This document shows positions 42,535-51,655 of a DNA stretch of 64,000 nucleotides, piece by piece. The notes below the pieces were generated by a model that was not told the DNA's origin, did no database searches, and saw only the letters and a list, made by a program, of their open reading frames with translations. The stretch is from Pseudomonas baetica. Its GTDB lineage: Bacteria > Pseudomonadota > Gammaproteobacteria > Pseudomonadales > Pseudomonadaceae. The position numbers and the translations under genes are program-made. Position 1 is the first letter of the stretch, and each line of letters opens with the position of its first letter. Location of the stretch: contig NZ_PHHE01000001.1 in the NCBI RefSeq assembly GCF_002813455.1, positions 62,001-126,000 of the forward strand, in the 5' to 3' direction.

Positions 42535-43047
42535 TCAAGCGCCCAACGGCGGGCGCTGTGCCTGAAGCATTCGCAACAGCCAATAGAACTTCAGCGAGCG
42601 GGTGCCGATCAGTCCGCAGACAAATCCGGACGCGGTGGCCTTGAGCAACAACATGTCCGCAGCGGTGCTGCGTTCCGGGTACACATCATCCTGATAGCCG
42701 AAGTAGTAGTTCACCGCAAAAAACAGCAGCAACAACATCAGCGCTTTTCAGGTACCCGGCACGATCAATCCGCTTTCCGGGTCGTCGAGCTTCACGCCCT
42801 TGCGGGAAAAAATCAGCCATGCCGACAGGGCGCCAAGTATCAAAGCGATCGACCAGCCGCCCAGCGTAAAACCGGGATCAACCGACAGGTTCAGCGAAAA
42901 CAGCGACCAGACCAGCAGCGCCAACGGGGTCGACAGTAGCGAGAACCGGCTCTCGTGCTGAGGCTTGCGAGCCTTCAGGCCGTAATACATCAGGATCACA
43001 AAAAACACATAAACCCACAGCGGGGTGTTTTGCAAAATGGCGAGCAT
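42535..43047 (-). pseudogene. Small membrane protein gene with an in-frame TGA
   Basis: One reading frame of 170 codons is interrupted once by TGA at 42748-42750. The first part (99 residues, start 43047) has three hydrophobic segments (LWVYVFFVILMYYGLKARK, then two more). The second part, in the same frame, continues with hydrophobic segments (ALMLLLLFFAVNYYFGY and ATASGFVCGLIG). The context PGT-stop-KALMLLL fits a TGG to TGA change of one tryptophan codon. It looks like a DUF-type integral membrane protein inactivated by a nonsense mutation or a sequencing error. Confidence 0.72.
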
Positions 43048-43108
43048 CGCGCAGCGTCCATGCTGGAAAGAGATGGGCGATCATAGCGGTTGTCAGAGCG
43101 CTTGACGG

Positions 43109-43513
43109 TTATTTCAAGCGAGGGCGCTCCATCGCAATCAGCGATGTTTCAAAGCCCAGGCTGGCAAAGAATGACTCGGCACCTTCACGGCCGGCGCGCA
43201 GCACCCAAGTGATGTCGGGGTTATCCCCCATGACGTGCTCAACCAGTGCCCGACCAATGCCTTTGCGTCGCTGTTGCCCGTCGACCGCGACCATCGACAG
43301 GTAGCCGTTGGACAAGCCATCGGTGATGCCTCGCGCGAAGCCAATGATTTGCCCGTCTTGCAGCGCGATGGCCGTGCGTTGGGAGTTCTCGATCAGTTGC
43401 GCAAAGTGGCTGCTGGAGCCTGTTCGATGGCCCCAGCCATGTTGCCCAAGGAACAGACGCACGGGCTCCACTTCGGCGGGCAGCAGATTACGAACGGTCA
43501 GGTTAGTGTTCAT
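43109..43513 (-). CDS. GNAT-family N-acetyltransferase
   Basis: This 134-residue cytoplasmic acetyltransferase has the core strand LSMVAVDGQQRRKGIGRALVEHV, whose QRRKGIG is the acetyl-CoA loop. A C-terminal FFASLGFETSLIAMERP strand completes the GNAT fold. The substrate is unknown. It is followed on the same strand by the broken membrane-protein gene. Confidence 0.82.
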   Translation of the reverse strand: MNTNLTVRNLLPAEVEPVRLFLGQHGWGHRTGSSSHFAQLIENSQRTAIALQDGQIIGFARGITDGLSNGYLSMVAVDGQQRRKGIGRALVEHVMGDNPDITWVLRAGREGAESFFASLGFETSLIAMERPRLK

Positions 43514-43570
43514 TTGCGGGTCGACTCCCTATCGGTGGTCATTTGAAAGGTTGCTTGATAGCTGACGGGA

Positions 43571-44477
43571 TCAGGATCTGCCCCATGTTTTCATCGCGAA
43601 ATCGACGAAGCGTCTCAGCTTGGGCAGCCGATAGCGATCCGGGGCGTACAACAGATGCAATGGCCGGCTGGGAGGCTGGAAGTCGGGAATGACCTTCACC
43701 AGTTTGCCCTCGCGCAGATCCTGCTCGACCAGCGCATCGGGCAGCATGACGATGCCCATGCCGGTGCGCGCCGCCTGATGCAAACCGGCGGAGCTGTTGA
43801 TCAGCATCGGACCACTGACGTCGACCAGGATTTCTCCGGCCGGGCTGCTCAGGCGCCAGCGCTTTTCCACCGATTGCCAGTCGTCCCCGGCAGGATAGGC
43901 GAACGACAGGCAGTCGTGTTGTTGCAAGTCTTCCGGCGTTTGCGGCATGCCGCGTCGGGCCACATAGTCCGCTGAAGCGCACACGGTCAGGGTGTAATCG
44001 ATCAAGGGGCGGGCGATCAGGTTCGACTGCTCGAAATGGCCCAGACGAAACGCCACATCGAGGCCACTCTCCAGTAGATCCGGACGGCTGTTGGTCAGCA
44101 CCACGTCCATTTTGACCTGCGGGTATTGCAGGGAAAACTCGCTGAGCGCAGGCGCCAGGCGTTCGACGCCGAAGGTCAGTGGCGCAGTGAGGCGCAGCAG
44201 GCCGCGCGGCTCATCAAGGGCCTGCTCGGCGAGACGCTCGGAGTCCGCCACCAGCCCCAACACATCCAGACAACGCTGGTAGTAAACGCTGCCGAATTCA
44301 GTGAGGCGTTGGCGTCGGGTCGTGCGTTGCAACAATTGCACGCCCAAGCGTTGCTCCAGTGCGCGCAGGTGATTGCCGACCATGGTCGTCGACATGTCGC
44401 ACTGCAACGCGGCCGCCGTCATGCTCCCCCGCTTCGACGACTTTGACGTAGACGCTCATCGACTGGAACAGGTCCAT
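43571..44477 (-). pseudogene. LysR-family regulator, frameshifted near the N terminus
   Basis: The gene would encode a 301-residue LysR-type regulator divergent from the aminotransferase gene. The ATG at 44477 opens MDLFQSMSVYVKVVEAG, the usual LysR start. A run of five C on the plus strand (44426-44430; four would keep frame) then shifts the frame. The rest (SMTAAALQCDMSTTMVGNHL, RALEQRLGVQLLQRTTR, the effector domain and the C terminus) is intact in the other frame to 43571. A truncated form could start at the ATG at 44422 but would lack the first helices of the DNA-binding domain. Confidence 0.85.
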
Positions 44478-44579
44478 TATCAAGCTCTGCTTATAAATGA
44501 TTGAAGTTTTGCCGAGTTTATCCAGTTCTGGTGGCTAACCATACTGCAAACACACCGACCTTCACTGGAGTTTGAAGTC

Positions 44580-45752
44580 ATGACCGCCGCCCTGATGAAC
44601 ACCTACCAACCACTGGCCCTGAGTTTCACTAAAGGGCTGGGCACCCGACTGTGGGATCAGGCCGGCCGCGAGTATCTGGATGCGGTCGCCGGTGTGGCGG
44701 TGACAAATGTCGGCCACTCGCACCCACGGATCGTTTCGGCGATCAGCGAGCAGGCTGGATTGCTCCTGCACACCTCCAACCTGTACAGCATCGACTGGCA
44801 GCAACAACTGGCAAAGCGGCTGACCGAGTTGTCGGGAATGGATCGGGCGTTCTTCAATAACTCCGGCGCCGAGGCCAACGAGACGGCGTTGAAACTCGCG
44901 CGGCTGTACGGCTGGCGCAAAGGCATCGAGCAGCCGCTGGTGGTGGTGATGGCCAACGCTTTCCATGGCCGCACGCTCGGCACACTGTCTGCCAGCGATG
45001 GCCCGGCGGTGCGCCTGGGGTTCAGTGAACTGCCGGGGGATTTCGTCAAAGTGCCGTTCGGCGATCTCGCAGCGCTGGAGAACATTCAGCGCAAGCACGG
45101 CGAGCGCATCGTGGCGATTCTGGTCGAGCCGATTCAGGGCGAAAGCGGCGTGCAACTCGCACCACCCGGTTACCTGAAAGCCCTGCGCGACCTTTGCAAT
45201 CGCCACGCCTGGCTGCTGATGCTCGATGAAATCCAGACAGGCATCGGCCGCACCGGTCAGTGGTTTGCGTTTCAGCATGAGGGCATCGTCCCGGACGTCA
45301 TGACGCTGGCCAAAGGACTCGGCAACGGTGTGCCGATCGGCGCTTGTCTGGCGCGGGGCAGGGCGGCAGATCTGTTCACCCCCGGCAGTCATGGCAGCAC
45401 GTTTGGCGGTAATCCGCTGGCTTGCCGGGTCGGCTGTACGGTGCTGGATATCATTGAAGAACAAGGCTTGCTGGACAATGCGCGGGTGCAGGGTGCGCGC
45501 TTGCTGGCCCGGTTACACGCAGAGCTGGCCGATAACCCGAATGTGCTGGCGATTCGCGGTCAGGGTTTGATGATCGGTATCGAGCTCAAGCAGCCCATTC
45601 GCGATCTGACGCTGATTGCGGCGCGAGATCATGGGCTGCTGATCAACGTCACGCGGGGCAAGACGATACGGCTACTGCCGCCGCTGACGATTGATGAGCG
45701 GGAGGTGGAGATGATTGTCAGAGGTGTGGGGCGGGCAGTGACTGCGCACTAA
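44580..45752 (+). CDS. Class-III aminotransferase, acetylornithine aminotransferase-like
   Basis: This PLP-dependent enzyme of 390 residues is probably an acetylornithine/succinylornithine-type transaminase. Seen are the PLP phosphate site [34 protein letters not shown] with the ring-stacking Asp, [16 protein letters not shown] with the Schiff-base lysine, and [15 protein letters not shown]. Its length matches ArgD. Pseudomonas usually has more than one ArgD-like gene, so the exact substrate is open. It is divergent from the broken LysR gene, its likely former regulator, 102 bases away. Confidence 0.85.
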   Translation: MTAALMNTYQPLALSFTKGLGTRLWDQAGREYLDAVAGVAVTNVGHSHPRIVSAISEQAGLLLHTSNLYSIDWQQQLAKRLTELSGMDRAFFNNSGAEANETALKLARLYGWRKGIEQPLVVVMANAFHGRTLGTLSASDGPAVRLGFSELPGDFVKVPFGDLAALENIQRKHGERIVAILVEPIQGESGVQLAPPGYLKALRDLCNRHAWLLMLDEIQTGIGRTGQWFAFQHEGIVPDVMTLAKGLGNGVPIGACLARGRAADLFTPGSHGSTFGGNPLACRVGCTVLDIIEEQGLLDNARVQGARLLARLHAELADNPNVLAIRGQGLMIGIELKQPIRDLTLIAARDHGLLINVTRGKTIRLLPPLTIDEREVEMIVRGVGRAVTAH

Positions 45753-45766
45753 TGGCTACTCGATAA

Positions 45767-45864
45767 CCCCTGTGGGAGCGAGCCTGCTCGCGATAGCGTA
45801 GCGTCAGACGACATTCATTTTGAAGGGTCAATCGCAATCGCGAGCAGGCTCGCTCCCACAGGGG
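45767..45864. repeat. Inverted pair of REP elements
   Basis: CCCCTGTGGGAGCGAGCCTG (from 45767) and the reverse-complement copy ending at 45864 match over about 26 bases. They lie between the convergent aminotransferase and phosphatase genes. Confidence 0.85.
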
Positions 45865-45878
45865 AAAAGTGCGTCGCG

Positions 45879-47798
45879 CTAATCAGGATAATCCGACAAA
45901 TCCGGCGCCAGCATCCGCGTCTTCGTCGCGCCATTGGCGTTGTGCTGAATGATCTCTCGCGGCTGTCCCTGCTCATTGAAAAACACCTGCCCGATCCCCG
46001 CCGAATTCCACAGCCGTTCACCGGCTTCGGCATGTTCCGGCGTATACGGCACGATGCGCATGCGTCGGCGTTTGGTCAGCCAGTTCAGTGGCGAGCGCGG
46101 CGAGTAGAGCCAGCGGTTGAGGCGGTCGAACCACTCCAATAGCGCCGGCGGAAACTCGTTCTTGATGCCGCTGCTGGTGATCTGCCAGATTCGCGGGCCA
46201 GCCTTGCGGTGCCTTATCAGCACTTCGTAGACGAAGGAATAATGCACATCGCCGGACAGCACCACGTAGTTCCCAGGTGTGCGCGAGTGCCTGAAAATAT
46301 TCAGGATCACCTGTGCAGCCCCCCGATGGGCCATCCAGTTTTCCGCATCGACCAGCAGTGGATAACCGCACCAACTGAAGACTTTTTGCACGCTTTCAAT
46401 CAGCTTCACGCCGAAGATCGGCGCGGGCGAAACGATGATCGCCGAGGGGTGATCGAGCAGTTCCTGTTGCAGTTCGGTCAACGCCTCCCAGTCGAGCAGG
46501 CCCGACGGTTGCTTGAGCGCCATTTCGCTGCGCCAGCGCCGGGTACGGGTGTCGAGCACCACCAGTGCGGGACGGGTTGGCAGCACGAAATGCCAGTTCT
46601 GAAAGCGCAGCAGGTCATCGATCAGCGCGTCCTGCACCGGGCTGTCGAGATAGTGGTCATCGCCGCTGGCGCTCAGGCCTCGGGTTTTCTCCAGTACTTC
46701 GTTGAAGGCATCCGGGTTGTTGCCCCAGCCCTGACAGAGCATGTAAGCGATCAACGCATTGCCGATGATGCGTTTGGAGAACGGATGGCCGTAGGCTGTT
46801 TCCTCCCACTGCGCCGAGAGATTCCAGTCGTCGGTGATGTCGTGATCATCAAAAATCATCAGACTCGGCAGGTGCGCCAACGCTCGGGCGACGTTGCCCA
46901 AACCGGCCTTGAAGCCATCGATACGCGTCTGTTCGAGGGCATAGCGCTTGAGTCTTTCTGGCGTCAGCGCAGGCGCTGTCGGATTGATCAGCGTCCATGC
47001 AACCGGCGACCACACCAGCAAGTACATCGCCATGACTTCGGCGAAGGTCACCAGATGATTGTCGGCACTGCTGCTGGTGAAAATCGGCTTACGCGCACCG
47101 CCGAAAAATCGCTCGCGCAAGGTCTCGTTGCTCTCCAGCGCCGGTAACAAATCCGCACGGTGGTAGTAGCTTGCCGAGTGTTCGTAAAGCTTGGCGCTGT
47201 CGCTGACCACGGCGCCTTCGAGGTGTTCGTCGAACAGGCCGAGCCGTTTGATCAAGGCATGAATCGCCCGCAGCATCGGCCCGGCAACATCATCGGCGTA
47301 GACCTGATCGCCGCTCATCATCAATAGAGCAGGGCGTTGCTGAGGATCGGTTTCGGCAGCCAACAGTTGATCGACACAGAGCAAACCGTCCGCCGCCGGG
47401 TGATGCGGCTTGCGGCAGGAACCGTGGAGCAACTGATCGATCTGCGAGCGCACGACGAAGTTCGGGCAAGTGGCGTTGCCATACACCAGATGCGGCGCCC
47501 AATCGGCGATCCGCTCCTGGCCGTCGATCAGCAAGTCATAGTCGATAACGGTGTCGAAGGGCAGGGCGCTGTCGAGGCGGACATCAATGAGGTGCACGAA
47601 GGCTCGACTGCCTACGGGGATAACCGTGCATTTCTCGGCATCGAGGGCGATGTCTCCTACACCTTGCAGGCGCAAGGTCAGCGACAACGGACGCGTAGCG
47701 ACCAGCCACATGACCATTCGCGTTGGTTCCAGCCGTCGCAGCAGCGGGCCGGCCAACACAGGTGGCAGCGCAATCAGGTCATCAGGTTTTGGAGACAT
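45879..47798 (-). CDS. PhoD-like metallophosphatase
   Basis: The 639-residue product resembles the PhoD-like alkaline phosphatase/phosphodiesterase family. The metal-ligand motifs are LMMSGDQVYADDV, LMIFDDHDITDDWN and VLSGDVHYSFVYEV. The region before the first motif has the beta-sandwich look of a PhoD N-terminal domain. No signal peptide is seen, so it may act in the cytoplasm, unlike secreted PhoD. The ATG at 47798 is preferred to a TTG three codons upstream. The substrate is unknown. Confidence 0.85.
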   Translation of the reverse strand: MSPKPDDLIALPPVLAGPLLRRLEPTRMVMWLVATRPLSLTLRLQGVGDIALDAEKCTVIPVGSRAFVHLIDVRLDSALPFDTVIDYDLLIDGQERIADWAPHLVYGNATCPNFVVRSQIDQLLHGSCRKPHHPAADGLLCVDQLLAAETDPQQRPALLMMSGDQVYADDVAGPMLRAIHALIKRLGLFDEHLEGAVVSDSAKLYEHSASYYHRADLLPALESNETLRERFFGGARKPIFTSSSADNHLVTFAEVMAMYLLVWSPVAWTLINPTAPALTPERLKRYALEQTRIDGFKAGLGNVARALAHLPSLMIFDDHDITDDWNLSAQWEETAYGHPFSKRIIGNALIAYMLCQGWGNNPDAFNEVLEKTRGLSASGDDHYLDSPVQDALIDDLLRFQNWHFVLPTRPALVVLDTRTRRWRSEMALKQPSGLLDWEALTELQQELLDHPSAIIVSPAPIFGVKLIESVQKVFSWCGYPLLVDAENWMAHRGAAQVILNIFRHSRTPGNYVVLSGDVHYSFVYEVLIRHRKAGPRIWQITSSGIKNEFPPALLEWFDRLNRWLYSPRSPLNWLTKRRRMRIVPYTPEHAEAGERLWNSAGIGQVFFNEQGQPREIIQHNANGATKTRMLAPDLSDYPD

Positions 47799-47869
47799 CG
47801 AGGGCAAAGCTCAAGGCGCACAAGCCGGTGATGATAGCGCAGCCGGCGCCTTGAACGCTTAAGTGAGGC

Positions 47870-48610
47870 TTAAGAGTCGCGCTTTTTGAACTTCAGATCG
47901 AGCAGCCGCCACGCGGCCTTGTCAGTATCTTTACCGTCCACTTGTTGAACCGAGCAGTCGACACCGTAGCTGACAGTGTCGCCTAACATGTTGAGAGCGC
48001 TGACGGTGCTGCTGATGGTATAGGTCTGATCCTTGAACCGTTGGCTGCTCGCGCTCTTGGCACTGGCAATCGCTGTCGACGCTGAAAAACGCATGGCGCT
48101 CTTGATGAAGGGTTCGCAAATCATCAACGCCATCATGGATTTGTCCGCGTCCGGATGAGTGCCGGCCAATCGGCGCGAAGCGGTAAAGTCGTCATGCACG
48201 TTGTCTTTGAAGTCCTTTTCCAGCAGTGAGGCGGGCAGGCGTTTGCTGTAGTTCGGCAGAAGGGCGGACTCGGGCGGAGAAGGCTCATTCTGTGGTGCGC
48301 TGGCGACGTAGGTCGCAAGGTTGTCGGACTGGGCTGGGGTGGATGCGATCACAGGTGTAGGCTGCATTGCCCGTTCTAACTCAGGCATGAGTGCCGCCGC
48401 AGCGCTCTCTGTCTCGCTGTTATATGTTTGCGCCGGTGCCGATGGAAACAACGACAACGTAATCGACAGCACGACCATCGCCACGATGAAACCGCCCGCT
48501 GCGCCGACGATGTTGCCGTAAAAAAGATGCCAGCTGCCGCGATTCTTCACCACCCAACGCCACATGAAACCCCAGGCCGCGACAAACGCCAGAAAACGCA
48601 GAAACTCCAT
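47870..48610 (-). CDS. Membrane protein of unknown function (WVVKxRGxW hairpin)
   Basis: I do not recognise a named family. The 246-residue product has an N-terminal membrane hairpin (residues about 1-60, with MWRWVVKNRGSWHLFYGNIV), a Pro/Ser/Ala-rich linker, and a soluble C-terminal half with two cysteines (ICEPF, VDCSVQQ), probably periplasmic. The same hairpin motif occurs in the neighbouring 48711-49076 gene. A 29-base sequence 69 bases upstream of the start is nearly repeated upstream of that gene. Confidence 0.7.
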   Translation of the reverse strand: MEFLRFLAFVAAWGFMWRWVVKNRGSWHLFYGNIVGAAGGFIVAMVVLSITLSLFPSAPAQTYNSETESAAAALMPELERAMQPTPVIASTPAQSDNLATYVASAPQNEPSPPESALLPNYSKRLPASLLEKDFKDNVHDDFTASRRLAGTHPDADKSMMALMICEPFIKSAMRFSASTAIASAKSASSQRFKDQTYTISSTVSALNMLGDTVSYGVDCSVQQVDGKDTDKAAWRLLDLKFKKRDS

Positions 48611-48679
48611 TTGATCCTTTCCTTAAAACTTCAACAATCCGAAAACAGTGCCCGCCAATGTTGGGCCCTGAAGATGGGC

Positions 48680-48708
48680 GGCAAGATACCAAAATAGAAG
48701 CGCTGCGC
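48680..48708. repeat. Upstream 29-mer, copy 1
   Basis: This stretch (starting GGCAAGATACCAAAATAG) matches 49137-49165 at 25 of 29 positions. On the minus strand it lies 69 bases before the 47870-48610 start and may hold a shared promoter or operator. Confidence 0.6.
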
Positions 48709-48710
48709 TA

Positions 48711-49076
48711 TCAAGAACCCGGGAAATAATTCACCGCCAGAAACATCAGTGCCGTCATACCAGCGGCGAAACCACACAGCGCGCCCAACAACTGGCGCGC
48801 GACCGGATGTTCCGGTTGACGGCGATGGGCAACCCACATCCATACACCCGCCAGCACCGCGGCGCTGTTCATGAACACCACCAGGCTGTGATTCAGGTTG
48901 GGCGTCGCCATCGTCGTGCCAATGACCCCGCCATAAATCAGCGTGAATACGATCCCGGTCACCACGCTACTTCCGGCGCCAGCAAGGTTGGCAAGTAACA
49001 AATTCCACTCACCCCGTTGCTTCACGACCCACATCCAGGTTCCGGCCATCACCAGCAAGCACAATAAAGCGTCCAT
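48711..49076 (-). CDS. Small membrane protein, paralogue of the 47870-48610 N terminus
   Basis: The 121-residue product has about four hydrophobic segments. It opens with GTWMWVVKQRGEWNLLLANL, clearly related to MWRWVVKNRGSWHLFYGNIV of the next gene. A second, diverged copy of the unit occurs inside it (AGVWMWVAHRRQPEHPVARQ), so the protein is an internal duplication. The ATG at 49076 has AGGA upstream. The function is unknown. Confidence 0.7.
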   Translation of the reverse strand: MDALLCLLVMAGTWMWVVKQRGEWNLLLANLAGAGSSVVTGIVFTLIYGGVIGTTMATPNLNHSLVVFMNSAAVLAGVWMWVAHRRQPEHPVARQLLGALCGFAAGMTALMFLAVNYFPGS

Positions 49077-49136
49077 CGATTCATTCCTGAGTGCGCGATA
49101 GCAGAGGCGGTTGGCGCGCCTCCAGCGAAAGTGGAC

Positions 49137-49165
49137 GGCAAGATAGCAAAATAGTAGCGTCGCGC
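49137..49165. repeat. Upstream 29-mer, copy 2
   Basis: This copy (starting GGCAAGATAGCAAAATAG) lies 60 bases before the 48711-49076 start on the minus strand. It differs from copy 1 at four positions. Confidence 0.6.
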
Positions 49166-49195
49166 CACTGCCCTTATCCTCGTAACGGACTGCAC

Positions 49196-49942
49196 ATGCC
49201 TGCAATCACCAAAACCTTGCGCCTGTTTTGTGCACTTACTCTGGGCTTTGCCCTGACCCCGGCATTCGCCGCCTGGCAAGAACACCCGGAAAACAGCTGG
49301 AAGTATTACGCCGGCAACTGCCAGCAAGTGCAGGAAAAAATGGCCGGAGTCCAGAGCGGTCGAACCACTGCCTATGACGTGATGTTCGCGCTGGAAAGCA
49401 ATCTGCGAACCATGAATGAACACCGCTCGAACCTGACACCCGATCACTCGGGTTCCCGCGAATTCGCCCAATGCGAAAACCTCGCCGCCCAGGCCGAGGC
49501 GATGATCGCCCAAGGCAAAGCCGAGTTCGCCGCGAAAATGGAACGTGGCGTACAGGAGGGCCGGATCGCCCACCAGAACTCCCCCGCATACCAGCGTGCC
49601 CGTTCCCTCGGCTACAGCGACGTCGGCGACATTTCCTTTCTCAAACTGCACGAAGACACGGAAGGCGAAGCGCGCCTGAAAACCATGCTGATCACCGTCG
49701 ACGAAGTCTGCGGCCAATACTTCCGCGCCACGCACTATGTGAAGCCGTATGTGATCTACACGGTCAGGCCTTCGGATGGCGGTTGCGGTGAGGTAAAGCG
49801 CGTGGCGATCATCGGCGGCCGAGCGGTGGAGAAGGGTGACTACATTGATGAGAAGGGCGAGTTTCAGTATTTGGGGTGGAAAAAGATCACCGCTGCGGAT
49901 GGCTTCCCGACAGACATTCGGGTGCTGAAAGTCCGTCGTTAA
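49196..49942 (+). CDS. Exported protein of unknown function, 248 residues
   Basis: A signal peptide (LRLFCALTLGFALTPAFAA) precedes a soluble periplasmic protein with three or four cysteines (GNCQQVQ, AQCENLA, EVCGQYF, GGCGEV) that could form disulfides. A helical, Ala/Glu-rich middle (LAAQAEAMIAQGKAEFAAKM) is followed by a beta-rich end (YVKPYVIYTVRP). I do not recognise the family. The ATG at 49196 is chosen because it starts the signal peptide. It is divergent from the small membrane protein gene. Confidence 0.68.
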   Translation: MPAITKTLRLFCALTLGFALTPAFAAWQEHPENSWKYYAGNCQQVQEKMAGVQSGRTTAYDVMFALESNLRTMNEHRSNLTPDHSGSREFAQCENLAAQAEAMIAQGKAEFAAKMERGVQEGRIAHQNSPAYQRARSLGYSDVGDISFLKLHEDTEGEARLKTMLITVDEVCGQYFRATHYVKPYVIYTVRPSDGGCGEVKRVAIIGGRAVEKGDYIDEKGEFQYLGWKKITAADGFPTDIRVLKVRR

Positions 49943-49987
49943 GTTGCGCAAACACTTGGATGGTTTCTTGAATAAAAGGATGAGCAG

Positions 49988-50356
49988 ATGATCGACTTCA
50001 ACAACAAAGGCTTCTTCAAACTCAAGCAAAACGATGAGTACGCCGAACGCGTCACCGCCCTGTTGCTGGACGGTGAGCAAGTGATCGACGCCTACAAGGC
50101 CATGCGCGACGGCGTTGTGTTTACCAACAAACGCATCATTGCCGTCAACGTTCAGGGCATTACCGGCAGCAAGAAGGATTTCACCTCGTTGCCGTACAAG
50201 AACATCGTTGCGTACTCCGTGGAAACGTCGGGGACATTTGATCTGGACTCGGAACTGGAGATCTACTTTTCGTCGCTGGGGAAGGTGAAGTTCGAATTCA
50301 CCGGAAAGACATCGATGGTGGAGATTTCCAAGTACATCTCCAGGCATCTGCTGTAA
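49988..50356 (+). CDS. Bacterial PH-domain protein
   Basis: The 122-residue cytoplasmic protein matches the bacterial pleckstrin-homology family. MRDGVVFTNKRIIAVNVQGITG is the typical core, followed by KDFTSLPYKNIVAYSVET and the C-terminal helix. Such proteins are of unknown function. It lies 45 bases after the exported-protein gene on the same strand. Confidence 0.8.
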   Translation: MIDFNNKGFFKLKQNDEYAERVTALLLDGEQVIDAYKAMRDGVVFTNKRIIAVNVQGITGSKKDFTSLPYKNIVAYSVETSGTFDLDSELEIYFSSLGKVKFEFTGKTSMVEISKYISRHLL

Positions 50357-50365
50357 GGGCACAAA

Positions 50366-50695
50366 TCACAGGACGTCTTTCAAGTAACCCTTGAGCGCGA
50401 GGAGCGGCTGATCAAGCTGCTCCAGCGATTTCGCCTGGCTGAAGTCGGCTGACAACTTATGCAGTTCACGTCCGAGCGGTTTTTCGATCCCGCCCAGGGC
50501 GTCCAATGCCAATCCGAGGCATTCATTCATCTTGAACTGAATCGTCTGCACATCACCCCGGCGAACCAGCAGTTCGAAAATATCCTTCTGGTAATCCCCC
50601 ATAACCATATCGTCCCGCAGAATCGGGCTCAGGCCTTCTTCCTCATAAGCGAGTTTGAGGGAGAAGAGGGCGACGGTTTCCAGTGACGTTTCCAT
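50366..50695 (-). CDS. Small helical protein of unknown function
   Basis: The 109-residue product is predicted to be all-helical and acidic (LFSLKLAYEEEGLSPILRDD, ELHKLSADFSQAKSLEQLDQ). It has no motif that I recognise, and no signal or membrane segment. AAGG lies upstream of the ATG. It is convergent with the PH-domain gene, nine bases apart. Confidence 0.6.
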   Translation of the reverse strand: METSLETVALFSLKLAYEEEGLSPILRDDMVMGDYQKDIFELLVRRGDVQTIQFKMNECLGLALDALGGIEKPLGRELHKLSADFSQAKSLEQLDQPLLALKGYLKDVL

Positions 50696-50963
50696 GGTGT
50701 GCCTTCAGCGACGTCCTTCAGAGTAAGTGTCGAAAACGCAGATGCAACCTGAGCGAGAGGCACAAGGCGGCGGGCTGCTTTCAGATGGGCGTGATTATAC
50801 GGAGAGGGATCAACAAGTGCAGCCCAAGGCAAGACTGGGCACGCTGAAGCCGATCAATAACTCTTACGGGATTGAACGCCATTTCCATAGGCAGGCCGGC
50901 GAGTATTATGGTGAGCAATCACCACATCGACGTTAACTCTTGGATACGAGCGGGGAGACGACC

Positions 50964-51224
50964 ATGGAATACGACGACAAACTGATGGAAGACGCTGTGC
51001 TTGCCCTGCTGGCGGCACTCAGTTCCGACAAAGGCAATGCCTGGAAAGGCTTCGACTTCGAAATCATGAACCGACTGCATGAACAGGGTTTCATCAGTAA
51101 CCCGGTGAACAAGAACAAGTCGGTCTGGCTGACGCAGGAGGGCATGGAGCGGGGTCGGAAGATTGCGGAGCGGTTGTTTGGAGGGAGTGCTCAAGCTGAG
51201 CCTGCGTCCGGTTCCGATGCTTGA
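50964..51224 (+). CDS. DUF6429-like small protein
   Basis: The 86-residue protein resembles the DUF6429 family, seen in VLALLAALSSDKGNAWKGFD and the following MNRLHEQGFISNPVNKNKSV and LTQEGMERG. These look like a winged-helix-type fold of unknown role. The ATG at 50964 follows GGGGAGACGACC. An earlier in-frame GAT/ATG region lacks a site. Confidence 0.68.
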   Translation: MEYDDKLMEDAVLALLAALSSDKGNAWKGFDFEIMNRLHEQGFISNPVNKNKSVWLTQEGMERGRKIAERLFGGSAQAEPASGSDA

Positions 51225-51233
51225 GTTCCTGCT

Positions 51234-51314
51234 ATGCCGACTGTAGCGGGAAGACTGGTGGCGGACTCGCTGGATGAGGAGCTGGAGGAGTTTTCCCATT
51301 GGGACATTTTCTGA
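51234..51314 (+). CDS. Possible 26-residue small ORF
   Basis: An ATG at 51234 opens a frame MPTVAGRLVADSLDEELEEF ending in SHWDIF-stop at 51314, overlapping the next gene. GC-rich third positions fit a real gene, but the ribosome site is weak. It could only serve to couple translation of the next gene. Confidence 0.28.
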   Translation: MPTVAGRLVADSLDEELEEFSHWDIF

Positions 51315-51655
51315 CTGAACCACAACTGACAATCGTCAGGGCCGCACTGTCCGAACCGTTCAACCATTTCCCCACTGATTACGATTACATCGCACGCCAG
51401 CTCAAAGGCGTCGATCCAGCGGTGCTCTACGAGATCTTCTATTCAGAAGTAGCGCCAGTGTGCTTTACGAACATTGCGGCGGTCTTGCCCACTGTCTGGA
51501 CAGGTTTTGACCCTGACTGGCTCAGGGCCGAGATAGAGGAAAGGCTCGCGGCGCGGCAGCGTAACTGGTTTCGCAGGCAGTTCGACAAGTTGCTGGTCCG
51601 TTGGCTGAAATACAACTACGACTACATGTGGGACGAAATCGCCGGCAGGCTTTGA
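51299..51655 (+). CDS. DUF7079-like small protein
   Basis: The 118-residue cytoplasmic protein has the pattern EIFYSEVAPVCFTNIAAVLP followed by WTGFDPDWLRAEIEERL, which I associate with DUF7079; its function is unknown. The start is a TTG at 51299, supported by a GGAGGAG eight bases upstream. The gene is downstream of the DUF6429-like gene on the same strand. Confidence 0.65.
   Translation: MGHFLTEPQLTIVRAALSEPFNHFPTDYDYIARQLKGVDPAVLYEIFYSEVAPVCFTNIAAVLPTVWTGFDPDWLRAEIEERLAARQRNWFRRQFDKLLVRWLKYNYDYMWDEIAGRL

Noticed and set aside
42748..42750. TGA read as selenocysteine
   Set aside because: The context fits a tryptophan codon changed to stop, and nothing around it resembles a selenoprotein or a SECIS hairpin.
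44298..44477. Separate small protein from the first frame of the LysR gene
   Set aside because: It is the normal LysR N terminus followed by out-of-frame sequence, so it is part of the frameshifted gene.
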